Origin: Lentisphaeria bacterium UBA1724
GTDB lineage: Bacteria; Verrucomicrobiota; Lentisphaeria; Oligosphaerales; Oligosphaeraceae
Assembly (NCBI GenBank): GCA_002315885.1
Contig: DCIO01000089.1
Span: 1-6,203 of the forward strand
Direction of reading: 5' to 3'
Length of the DNA stretch: 6,203 nt
This document shows, one piece after another, positions 1 through 5,821 of the stretch (within the stretch, counting starts at the first letter, position 1; every line of letters begins with the position of its first letter). The notes under the pieces are model-generated. The model ran no database searches. It was not told the DNA's origin and worked only from the letters and a program-made list of their open reading frames with translations. The position numbers and the translations under genes were made by a program.

Positions 1-1438
1 CCAGCTCTTGGATTTCGTCCAGGAGCTGTTGCGTCGGGGGGAAGGTTTCCGCCACATAGTCCACCTTCTTGTATTTGTTGATGGAGAGGTCGTAGTTATT
101 GGCGGCGATTTCCTCCTTTGGAACGAAGAAGCACTTTGCGGTTCGGTCCTCCATGGGGAGGCTCTTGCGGTCCCGGAATTTCGCCAGAAGGTCGGGGATG
201 TCGTTCTCGGGGATTTCCGTGCGCTTGTCATCCAGCGAGAAGCCATCTGCCTTCATTTCGTAGAACCAGACCTTGTCGGTACCGCCGTTGTCGGTCTTGG
301 TGAAGATGAGGACTGCGGTGGAGACTCCCGCGTATGGCTTGAAAACGCCCGAGGGCATGGAGATGACTGCCTGGAGGGTCTGGTGCTCCACCAACTCGCG
401 ACGTAGCGCCTGGTGTGCCTTGGAGCTGCCGAAGAGCACGCCATCGGGGACGATGGAGGCGCAGCGACCGCCCACCTTCAGGAGCTTGGTGAAGAGCGCC
501 ACGAAGAGCAACTCGGTCTTGCCCGTAGGCGTGATGGCCAGCAGATCCTTGGCGATCTGCTCCTTGAAGATGTTGCCTGCGAAGGGGGGATTGGCCATGA
601 CCAGGGTGTATTCACTGCGCTCGTGGTTGTCTTCGCTGACGGAGTCCTGATACTGGATGTTGGGTTCCTCCACGCCGTGGAGCATCATGTTCATGACGCC
701 GATGCGGAGCATGGAGGGATCCGTGTCGAAGCCCGAGAACATCCTGTTGAACTTCTCACGATTCTGCTTGTTGGTGAGGCTGCAGCTCTGGGACACCTTC
801 CTGGATGCGGAGATGAGGAAGCCCGCGGAACCCATGGCGGGGTCTACAATCTTGTCATCGATGGTGGGTTCCATCAAATCCACAATCATGTCGATGATGT
901 GACGGGGCGTGCGGAACTGGCCGTTGTCGCCTGCGGCCGCGATCTTCTTCAGCAGCTCTTCATAGACATCACCCATGATGTCCTTGTCCGCCATGTCCAT
1001 GGAGTCGATTTCATCCACCACCACACTCAGCGCCTTGGCGGTGGGAATCAGGAATACCGCGTTCTCCATGTAGCGGCTGAATACGGTGTCGTGGCCCTGT
1101 CCCAGTGTCTTGATAAAGGGGAACACGTAGCTCTGGATATGCTTGAAGAGCTCCTCGGGGGCATCATGACGGAAGACGCTCCAGCGGAGGCGGCGGTATT
1201 CCATCTCCACGTGGGGCACTTCGGAGATGACGCATACGCCATCCTTGAAGACGGGGTTGGTGACCGCAGTCCCGAAGAGATTGGCGGTCTGCTCCTTGCG
1301 GATCTGGTCGTCATCCAGGAGCTTCATGAAGAGCAGGTAGGTGATCTGCTCCAGGACGGTGATGGGACTGGTCAGTCCGGCTGTCCAGAGGGTCTGCCAA
1401 ATGCGGTTGACGGTTGCCTGTAGTGTTGTGGAAATCAT
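1..1438 (-). CDS. hsdM: Type I restriction-modification system, methyltransferase subunit HsdM (3' end cut by window edge)
   Basis: This gene encodes the N6-adenine methyltransferase subunit that, with the specificity subunit HsdS, methylates the host recognition site and also forms part of the restriction complex with HsdR. I translated the minus strand from the ATG at 1438-1436 and the frame stays open to position 1, giving 479 residues. Residues 1-160 match the helical HsdM N-terminal domain (ITYLLFMKLLDD near 32-43). GQFRTPRHIIDMIVDLMEP (173-191) precedes the SAM-binding motif I, DPAMGSAGF (199-207). The catalytic motif IV is NPPF (283-286). NNYDLSINKYKK (447-458) is the usual C-terminal signature, so only a short tail should be missing, since family members are often about 480-520 residues. 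Motif I has Met-Gly-Ser where many homologues have Cys-Gly-Thr; I take this as natural variation. No Shine-Dalgarno is visible before the start. The hsdS and hsdR genes would lie beyond the left edge. Confidence 0.95.
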   Translation of the reverse strand, partial: MISTTLQATVNRIWQTLWTAGLTSPITVLEQITYLLFMKLLDDDQIRKEQTANLFGTAVTNPVFKDGVCVISEVPHVEMEYRRLRWSVFRHDAPEELFKHIQSYVFPFIKTLGQGHDTVFSRYMENAVFLIPTAKALSVVVDEIDSMDMADKDIMGDVYEELLKKIAAAGDNGQFRTPRHIIDMIVDLMEPTIDDKIVDPAMGSAGFLISASRKVSQSCSLTNKQNREKFNRMFSGFDTDPSMLRIGVMNMMLHGVEEPNIQYQDSVSEDNHERSEYTLVMANPPFAGNIFKEQIAKDLLAITPTGKTELLFVALFTKLLKVGGRCASIVPDGVLFGSSKAHQALRRELVEHQTLQAVISMPSGVFKPYAGVSTAVLIFTKTDNGGTDKVWFYEMKADGFSLDDKRTEIPENDIPDLLAKFRDRKSLPMEDRTAKCFFVPKEEIAANNYDLSINKYKKVDYVAETFPPTQQLLDEIQEL

Positions 1439-1616
1439 AGCAGTGGGAATATTCAGGAGATGAGGGGAATATATGCCAAGTTCCCTTCACTGCCCCCTCT
1501 TTTTCAATTTTCTCAATTCTCGATTTTTATTGGGCATTATTTTGATTTGGGATAATATTTTATTGAAAGTATCGTTTATTTGAGTAAATCCCGCGTTTCA
1601 TTTTGTTGTTCAACCG
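1439..1616. promoter_or_regulatory. Divergent intergenic region between hsdM and the sigma factor gene
   Basis: This 178-bp gap separates two divergently transcribed genes and must hold both promoters or leaders. From about 1500 to 1616 it is strikingly AT-rich compared with the GC-rich genes on both sides, with short T-runs at 1500-1504, 1508-1511 and 1524-1528. A weak sigma-70-like candidate for the sigma gene is TTGGGC (1530-1535), a 17-bp spacer and TAATAT (1553-1558). A second is TTGAAA (1563-1568), a 16-bp spacer and TAAATC (1585-1590). On the minus strand TATATT around 1468-1473 could be a -10 for hsdM but has no good -35 partner. None of these is strong. I did not find a convincing ECF-type promoter (AAC box followed by CGT box) that would show autoregulation. 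Confidence 0.35.
1445..1472. repeat. Two GGGAATAT direct repeats 20 bp apart in the hsdM leader
   Basis: GGGAATAT occurs at 1445-1452 and again at 1465-1472, exactly 20 bp apart, or about two helical turns. The first copy also contains the 8-bp palindrome GAATATTC (1447-1454). The pair lies directly upstream of the hsdM start on the minus strand, a position where a regulator could act. The repeats are short, so chance is a real alternative. Confidence 0.3.
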
Positions 1617-2180
1617 ATGCCCGTATCCGACAATCCAACTTTGTTTGAGGAGAGTGATTCCTCGTTGATACGTCGGGCGGTGGCTGGAGCGGAGGATGCC
1701 TTCGAGACGCTTTACAACCGCTATCGGTTGCCCTTCTACTCGTATCTGCATCGGATCCTGATGGATCATCCGGAGCAGGTGGACGACTTTTTCCAGCAAT
1801 CCTGGATCAAGGCCTCACAATCGCTACCGCGGTATCAGCACCAGGAGAAATTCCTGGCGTGGCTCTGTCGGATTGGTCACAACCTGGTGATGGACTACTT
1901 CCGTTCTCACCTTTCGGACACCACGGAAGAACTGCCCGAGGAGATTGCCTCCCGCCAGGCCATGCCTGACAAGGAATCCCAGCGCAACGAAATCCTGGCG
2001 GCGCTGAAGCTGGCAATTCAAAAGCTCCCCGTCGAACAGCAGGAAGTGGTGCAGATGCGCGAGGACGGCCTCTCCTTCAAAGAAATTGCCGACCGCAAGC
2101 AAATCAGCCTGAATACCGCACTCGGCAGAATGCATTACGCAGTCCTGAATCTCAAAAAAGCCCTAGCGGAGTATCTATGA
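1617..2180 (+). CDS. RNA polymerase sigma factor, sigma-70 family, ECF type
   Basis: This 187-residue protein has the length and two-domain layout of an extracytoplasmic function sigma factor, which directs RNA polymerase to a specific set of promoters. Region 2 spans roughly residues 27-97: AFETLYNRYR (28-37) opens it, DDFFQQSWIKA (56-66) resembles the region 2.1-2.2 core-binding part, and FLAWLCRIGHNLVMDYFRSH (79-98) is the conserved helix for -10 recognition. An acidic linker (about 101-122) leads to region 4 (about 128-182), where LPVEQQEVVQMREDGLSFKEIADRKQIS contains the helix-turn-helix for the -35 element. The ATG at 1617 is the first start that keeps all of region 2; no Shine-Dalgarno precedes it. 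It overlaps the anti-sigma gene by 4 bp, which identifies its likely regulator. The ECF subgroup cannot be set by eye. Confidence 0.93.
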   Translation: MPVSDNPTLFEESDSSLIRRAVAGAEDAFETLYNRYRLPFYSYLHRILMDHPEQVDDFFQQSWIKASQSLPRYQHQEKFLAWLCRIGHNLVMDYFRSHLSDTTEELPEEIASRQAMPDKESQRNEILAALKLAIQKLPVEQQEVVQMREDGLSFKEIADRKQISLNTALGRMHYAVLNLKKALAEYL

Positions 2181-2668
2181 TGGACACCAATCTCTGCAAC
2201 AAAACCCAGATCTGCCTCCTGGAAGGCCTCGACAGCCACGTGCTTCTCCCCGAAGAATGCCAGAAGCATCTCCAGGAATGCACGGAATGCCAGGCGTATG
2301 CAAAGACGCTGGCATTGGTCTGCCCACCGACAATCCCTGCCGCGCTGGACGCCGAGACCCTGCGCCTGGCAAAAGCCGCGCTTCCCGCAGGGAGTGCACC
2401 GTGGCGTCGTGCATGGCGTCGCTGGGCGTTATGTGCCGCGGGGTTGGCGGTGCTTTGTGGGGTGGCGGTTTTCAGCACTCTTCAGAATTCCGTGCCCCCC
2501 GAAATCAAGAACCCCATCGTCGTTCGTAGCCTCCAGCCCATTTCCTCGGAAAGCGCGGATGCCTTGAAGTGGGACGATATGGCCCTGACAACCAACTACG
2601 CCCAGGCAAATGACGACCTCTTCCAAATGGATTTGGAATTGGATATCCTCCTCTCGGAACTTGACTAA
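2177..2668 (+). CDS. Transmembrane anti-sigma factor with a zinc-binding-type (ZAS-like) N-terminus
   Basis: Of 163 residues, the N-terminal part (about 1-50) has the H-x3-C-x2-C pattern of zinc-binding anti-sigma domains: H31, C35 and C38, with C28 just before. This domain in the family wraps around the ECF sigma factor in the cytoplasm. After a linker, a basic patch (WRRAWRRW, 76-83) precedes a single hydrophobic segment (about 83-101), consistent with an inner-membrane anchor with the N-terminus inside. The remaining 60 or so residues would be periplasmic and end in an acidic stretch (DLELDILLSELD). The start overlaps the sigma stop as ATGA, so translation is probably coupled. GGAG at 2168-2171 lies 5 nt before the ATG at 2177 and 8 nt before a second in-frame ATG at 2180, so either may be used. 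The call rests on motif plus position; overall similarity to a named family was not tested. Confidence 0.82.
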   Translation: MMDTNLCNKTQICLLEGLDSHVLLPEECQKHLQECTECQAYAKTLALVCPPTIPAALDAETLRLAKAALPAGSAPWRRAWRRWALCAAGLAVLCGVAVFSTLQNSVPPEIKNPIVVRSLQPISSESADALKWDDMALTTNYAQANDDLFQMDLELDILLSELD

Positions 2669-2674
2669 CTTGCC

Positions 2675-3271
2675 ATGAAAAGACTACTCTTCATCCTGAT
2701 TGCGTTGCTGCTCGCCTCTGCGGTCTTCCATGCCCAGGAGAATCAAAACGAGATGCCACAACCGCCGTTGCCACCACCGCTTGAGGAGGTGGCGCCTCCC
2801 GCAGGGGAACTGCCCCCGCCACCACCGGAATTTCACGGCGAGCATCGCGCCGACGGCCCCCAGAAATTCTTCCGCGAATTACAGAAGAGCAACCCGGAAG
2901 AATACCAGCGTCTCATGAAACTCCGCATGGAGAATCGTGAGGAATTCATGAAGGAGATGTCGAAGTATATGCCGCGTCCCAAGCGGGATTTTGATAAGCA
3001 GCAATTCCAGCGAGACCGGGAATGCTGGGAGCTGGCAAAGAAAATCCGTGAGTGCCAAGACGAAACGGAGAAAGCAACCATGACCGCGGAATTGGAGAAG
3101 AAGCTCTCCGACATGACCGACGATATGATCAAGGATATGCAGAAACGCATTGAGGAAATGGAAAAACGCCTCAAGGCCTTCCAGGAAAACCGCGATGATA
3201 TCCTGAAGAAGCGGGTACAATTCTATCTCAAGGCCACACCACCGCCAGAACCGCCGAAACCACAGGAATAA
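2675..3271 (+). CDS. Exported proline-rich, charged coiled-coil protein of the sigma/anti-sigma cluster
   Basis: I do not recognise a named family. The 198-residue product begins with a clear signal peptide (MKRLLFILIALLLASAVFHA, cleavage likely after A20). A proline-rich stretch (about 29-52, including PPPPP at 47-51) follows. Residues about 62-185 are highly charged and predicted by eye to be helical, with coiled-coil character strongest at 118-180 (EKKLSDMTDDMIKDMQKRIEE). The tail is again proline-rich (PPPEPPKPQE). Two cysteines (C117 and C127) lie in the helical part. It starts 6 bp after the anti-sigma stop, so it almost surely shares its transcript. Small helical periplasmic proteins near ECF pairs can be sensors or chaperones (compare CnrX or the Spy/CpxP/ZraP group). 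I see no LTxxQ motif and few histidines, so membership there is unproven. No Shine-Dalgarno is seen. Confidence 0.8.
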   Translation: MKRLLFILIALLLASAVFHAQENQNEMPQPPLPPPLEEVAPPAGELPPPPPEFHGEHRADGPQKFFRELQKSNPEEYQRLMKLRMENREEFMKEMSKYMPRPKRDFDKQQFQRDRECWELAKKIRECQDETEKATMTAELEKKLSDMTDDMIKDMQKRIEEMEKRLKAFQENRDDILKKRVQFYLKATPPPEPPKPQE

Positions 3272-3309
3272 TGCGGGATATTTAGGGACACAAGGAACAC
3301 AAGCATCCG

Positions 3310-3356
3310 CCTACAGTACCTTGTGCTTTCTTTTCGACCGTTTGTGCGGGAGGGGA
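3310..3356 (+). repeat. Direct repeat copy A (47 bp)
   Basis: This copy matches 3434-3480 at 42 of 47 positions without gaps. The identical parts are CCTACAGTACC (3310-3320) and a 25-bp core at 3327-3351 that contains TTTTCGACCGTTTGTGCGGG. The differences are four adjacent bases at 3323-3326 and one at 3352. It does not appear to encode anything. Confidence 0.9.
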
Positions 3357-3361
3357 ATCAT

Positions 3362-3377
3362 AGACGTCATGACGTCT
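3362..3377. promoter_or_regulatory. Perfect 16-bp palindrome AGACGTCATGACGTCT
   Basis: AGACGTCATGACGTCT equals its own reverse complement over all 16 bases, made of two GACGTC half-sites around the central AT. It has no loop, so it suits binding of a dimeric protein better than forming an RNA hairpin. It sits 6 bp after repeat copy A. Its role as an operator is inference from symmetry alone. Confidence 0.45.
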
Positions 3378-3415
3378 CCTTCTTGACTCTGGTTACTGGG
3401 ATGGTGGGACGGGCA

Positions 3416-3430
3416 TGGGACTTTGTCCCA
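3416..3430. other. Small hairpin TGGGAC-TTT-GTCCCA
   Basis: A 6-bp stem (3416-3421 pairing with 3425-3430) closes a TTT loop. It is followed by AGCCC rather than a T-run, so it is not a standard intrinsic terminator. It lies 4 bp before copy B of the direct repeat. Confidence 0.4.
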
Positions 3431-3433
3431 AGC

Positions 3434-3480
3434 CCTACAGTACCTTTCTGTTTCTTTTCGACCGTTTGTGCGGGAAGGGA
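3434..3480 (+). repeat. Direct repeat copy B (47 bp)
   Basis: This is the second copy of the repeat at 3310-3356, in the same orientation and 124 bp downstream. The 25-bp identical core lies at 3451-3475. Beyond 3480 the copies diverge (AATCA in A, GGCTT in B). Confidence 0.9.
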
Positions 3481-3500
3481 GGCTTTACGCAGCATCCGCC

Positions 3501-3526
3501 GCATGTGTAACACGCACGTGTAACAG
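3501..3526 (+). repeat. Tandem 13-bp repeat, two units (GTGTAACA core)
   Basis: GCATGTGTAACAC (3501-3513) is followed directly by GCACGTGTAACAG (3514-3526), with 11 of 13 bases identical. The shared core GTGTAACA is thus repeated with a 13-bp period. The pair ends about 31 bp upstream of the proposed -35 element of the Sel1 gene, so it could be an activator or repressor site. No known regulator's consensus is recognised. Confidence 0.5.
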
Positions 3527-3557
3527 AGCGTAGATTTTTGTGGCAACTCGGCCGAAT

Positions 3558-3586
3558 TTGTCATCAAGGTTATATTAACAGATATT
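3558..3586 (+). promoter_or_regulatory. Candidate sigma-70-type promoter for the Sel1-panB-panC transcript
   Basis: TTGTCA (3558-3563) matches the -35 consensus at 5 of 6 bases. After a 17-bp spacer, GATATT (3581-3586) matches the -10 at 4 of 6. Transcription would start near 3593, leaving a leader of about 25 nt before the ATG at 3618. The local AT-rich context supports it, but no experiment or genome-specific consensus does. Confidence 0.42.
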
Positions 3587-3617
3587 CGTATTCATTTTTA
3601 GCAGAGATTTTCTAGCA

Positions 3618-4976
3618 ATGCGTTTTCGTTTTTTCCATCGCATTCTTTTGGTAATCATTTGTTGTCTTTCGGTCTGCGCTCCAGCCTCCTGGTGGTGGCC
3701 ATTCGGAGAGGATAAACCCCATACGGATGCCGACGACATGGTTCCGGACTCCTATATCCCAGTAGGGAAGAATGCGGAATACAAGCCCAAGAAAAATGAC
3801 AAGGAAGATATTTCCGTGGAGAAGGTCCGGGAGTTGGCGGAGCGCGGCAACACCAATGCCCAGCTGACTCTGGGAAAGATTTATTTCGACGGCTCCGCGG
3901 GTGAGGAACGCGATTTCAAAGAGGCCTTCAAGTGGTTTGCGGAAGCCGCCAAGAATGGCAATCCCGAGGCCATGTACAACGTAGGCATCTGCTATGACGG
4001 CGGTTTTGGCGTGCCGAAGGCGAATGCCCAGCGTGCCATTGAGTGGTACCGCTATGCCGCAGACCACGGCATTCCCGAGGCCCAGCTGAAGACTGCGATT
4101 CTGGAGGAGAGTTTCGGTCATCCCGATACCGCCTTCAAGTATTACAAGATGCTTGCGGACGCGGGGGATTCTTCCTGCCAACTCCAGATTGCCCTGCAAT
4201 ACCTCAATGGCTATGGCGTCGAGAACGACAATGAATTGGCGGTGGAATACCTGCTGCGCTCCGCCGAAAGTGGCAACAACCGCGCGCAAGTCAAGCTGGC
4301 GGATTGCTACCAGCAGGGCATTGGCACACCACAGAATTTCCGTGAGGTCTTCCAGTGGCTGACCCTGGCGGCCCATGATGGCGATCCCGAAGGACAGGCA
4401 AAGCTAGGGGTCTGCTTCCTGCAGGGCATCGGCACCGCGAAGAATCCCGACCTGGCGCTCCATTGGTTCAAGATTAGCGCGGAAGCAAAGTATCCCACCG
4501 CACAGTATCTCCTGGGAAACTGCTATCGGGATGGCATCGGCATGCCAAAGAATGACCTGCTGGCCTTCGAACAATACCTGCTGGCGGCAGAAGCCGGCGA
4601 ACCCATGGCCCAATACGAATTGTCACAGGCCTTCTATGAAGGCCGCGGAACCCGCATTGACAAATCGCTGGCGCGGAATTGGCTTCAGAAGGCCGCAGAT
4701 ACCGAGTTGCCCATCGCACAGGCAAGGCTGGGAATTCTCCTGGCGGAGGGCACTCCCGAATACCCCGCCGACCCGACCAAAGCCAAGGAATACCTCGACA
4801 AAGCCGAGCGGTCCACCGATCCCTCCGCACGCCTCCAGGTGGCACTCTGCTACCTCCAGGGAAAGGGCATCCCGAAAGATCGGGAAAAGGCAAGAAAGAT
4901 TTTGGAAGCAGCTTGTGTGAACGGAGACACTGACGCCGCCGCCATCTACAAGATATACTTCGGAAAGGAATTCTAG
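3618..4976 (+). CDS. Exported Sel1-like repeat (SLR, TPR-type) protein
   Basis: This 452-residue protein is a helical repeat scaffold, a family that mostly mediates protein-protein contacts. Residues 1-23 look like a signal peptide with an A-P-A cleavage site before S24; LSVC at 17-20 is a poor lipobox. The mature N-terminus is SWWWPFGED, then a charged linker to about 64. From about 79 to the end there are about ten Sel1-type units, starting near residues 79, 116, 153, 185, 222, 258, 294, 330, 366 and 404, plus a final half unit. Typical units read AQxxLGxCYxxGxG followed by a helix ending WxxxAA. The third unit (153-184) is short and lacks the GxG loop. It ends 5 bp before panB and probably shares its transcript. 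The partner and process are unknown. Only a weak AGAG lies 11 nt before the start. Confidence 0.9.
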   Translation: MRFRFFHRILLVIICCLSVCAPASWWWPFGEDKPHTDADDMVPDSYIPVGKNAEYKPKKNDKEDISVEKVRELAERGNTNAQLTLGKIYFDGSAGEERDFKEAFKWFAEAAKNGNPEAMYNVGICYDGGFGVPKANAQRAIEWYRYAADHGIPEAQLKTAILEESFGHPDTAFKYYKMLADAGDSSCQLQIALQYLNGYGVENDNELAVEYLLRSAESGNNRAQVKLADCYQQGIGTPQNFREVFQWLTLAAHDGDPEGQAKLGVCFLQGIGTAKNPDLALHWFKISAEAKYPTAQYLLGNCYRDGIGMPKNDLLAFEQYLLAAEAGEPMAQYELSQAFYEGRGTRIDKSLARNWLQKAADTELPIAQARLGILLAEGTPEYPADPTKAKEYLDKAERSTDPSARLQVALCYLQGKGIPKDREKARKILEAACVNGDTDAAAIYKIYFGKEF

Positions 4977-4981
4977 ACACA

Positions 4982-5803
4982 ATGGATAAGAAATTCACCG
5001 TCCGAGATTTGGCGGAAATGAAAGCCAAAGGCCAGAAGGTGGTCATGCTGACTGCTTTTGACGCCGCAACCGCACGCTGGGCACAGGATGCGGGCATCGA
5101 GATGCTGTTGGTGGGCGACTCCATGGGCAATACCGTCCTGGGCTACCCCAACACCCTCCCCGTCACCCTGGAAGAATCCCTGGCACATACCGCAGCCGCT
5201 CGCCGTGGCAGCGACAAGTGCTTCCTGGTAGGCGATATGCCCTTCATGACCTACCAGCTGGACATCCATGAGGCAGTCCGCAATGCGGGTCGCTACCTGA
5301 AGGAATGCGGTGCAGACGCCGTGAAACTGGAAGGCGGCCGCACCATGCTCCCCGTCATCAAGCGCATGATCGAGGTGGGCATCCCCGTGGTGGGGCACAT
5401 CGGTCTCTGTCCCCAGTCCGTCCTCAAGGATGGCGGCTACCGCGTGCATGGCAAAGCCGCCGAAGAGCGCCAGGCGTTGATTGACGACGCATTGGCTCTG
5501 GATGCGGCGGGATGCTGCGCCATCGTCCTGGAGGGCGTACCCCGGGAACTGGCCACGGAAATCACAGGCATGGTCCGTGCTTCCACCATCGGCATTGGCG
5601 CGGGTTCTGGCACGGATGCGCAGGTGCAGGTGCTGGCGGACCTCCTGGGCTATGGAGGCGATGGATACCTCCCACGTCACGCCAAATGCTACGTCAATTT
5701 CTACGATCTGGCCACGAAGGCCATTCGGTGTTACGCAGATGAAGTGCGCACAGGCGCCTTCCCCACCGACAAGAACTCCTCCACTGCGGCACCAAAGAAA
5801 TAA
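4982..5803 (+). CDS. panB: 3-methyl-2-oxobutanoate hydroxymethyltransferase (ketopantoate hydroxymethyltransferase)
   Basis: PanB transfers a hydroxymethyl group from 5,10-methylenetetrahydrofolate to 2-oxoisovalerate to make ketopantoate, the first committed step of pantothenate synthesis in the cytoplasm. The 273-residue length fits the family (264 in E. coli). Visible signatures are LLVGDSMGN (42-50, metal-binding D46), VGDMPFMTY (83-91, metal-binding D85), VKLEGG (114-119, with K115 and metal ligand E117), GHIGLCPQS (138-146), the catalytic-region glutamate in VLEGVP (E184), and TIGIGAG (202-208). These match the decameric TIM-barrel enzyme. The C-terminus ends in a short Ser/Thr/Lys tail. 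AAAGGAA at 4964-4970 is a weak ribosome site 11 nt from the ATG and lies inside the end of the preceding gene, suggesting coupled translation. panC follows after 18 bp. Confidence 0.97.
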   Translation: MDKKFTVRDLAEMKAKGQKVVMLTAFDAATARWAQDAGIEMLLVGDSMGNTVLGYPNTLPVTLEESLAHTAAARRGSDKCFLVGDMPFMTYQLDIHEAVRNAGRYLKECGADAVKLEGGRTMLPVIKRMIEVGIPVVGHIGLCPQSVLKDGGYRVHGKAAEERQALIDDALALDAAGCCAIVLEGVPRELATEITGMVRASTIGIGAGSGTDAQVQVLADLLGYGGDGYLPRHAKCYVNFYDLATKAIRCYADEVRTGAFPTDKNSSTAAPKK

Positions 5804-5821
5804 TTCGGAAGAAAGAGAAAA

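Larger units (their letters stand above)
3272..3617. other. Repeat-rich non-coding region between the sigma cluster and the Sel1-pan cluster
   Basis: These 346 bp hold no convincing gene; the two overlapping open frames of 66 codons within it (3323-3523 plus, 3367-3567 minus) have no recognisable protein character. In order it carries a 10-bp word (AGCATCCGCC, 3302-3311, repeated at 3491-3500), repeat copy A, a 16-bp palindrome, a small hairpin, repeat copy B, a tandem 13-mer and an AT-rich promoter-like stretch leading to the start at 3618. A short GACACAAG/AACACAAG pair lies at 3287-3303. I see no GC-rich hairpin plus T-run that would be a clear terminator for the preceding gene. Confidence 0.7.

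Noticed and set aside
413..1423. A 336-codon open frame on the plus strand inside hsdM
   Set aside because: It is antisense to hsdM, whose minus-strand translation has unmistakable methyltransferase motifs. The plus-strand product is rich in His, Val, Gly and Leu without domain character, as expected from the mirror of a GC-biased coding frame.
1470..1490. GGGAACTT on the minus strand as an ECF-type -35 element for hsdM
   Set aside because: It resembles the GGAACTT box of sigma-E promoters, but no suitable -10 element (TCTAA- or CGTC-like) lies 16-17 bp downstream.
3298..3331. Possible terminator after the coiled-coil gene: CACAAG pairing with CTTGTG before a T-rich stretch
   Set aside because: The stem is only 6 bp with a 16-nt loop and is not GC-rich, and the T-stretch is interrupted by C residues. 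It is too weak to call.
3310..3480. A minimal CRISPR array
   Set aside because: There are only two repeat copies, they are 47 bp long and imperfect, the spacer is 77 bp, and no cas gene is nearby.
3323..3567. Two 66-codon open frames on opposite strands in the intergenic region
   Set aside because: They overlap each other and the direct repeats, lack ribosome sites, and show no signal peptide, membrane segment or known motif.
3634..3690. Lipoprotein signal (LSVC) in the Sel1 protein
   Set aside because: Valine before the cysteine does not fit the usual Gly/Ala/Ser at that lipobox position, while an A-P-A signal peptidase I site lies just after it.
3612..4376. A 254-codon open frame on the minus strand
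   Set aside because: It is antisense to the Sel1-repeat gene, and its apparent periodicity mirrors the repeats of that gene.
4973..5680. A 235-codon open frame on the minus strand
   Set aside because: It lies opposite panB, which is a clear, complete and conserved enzyme.
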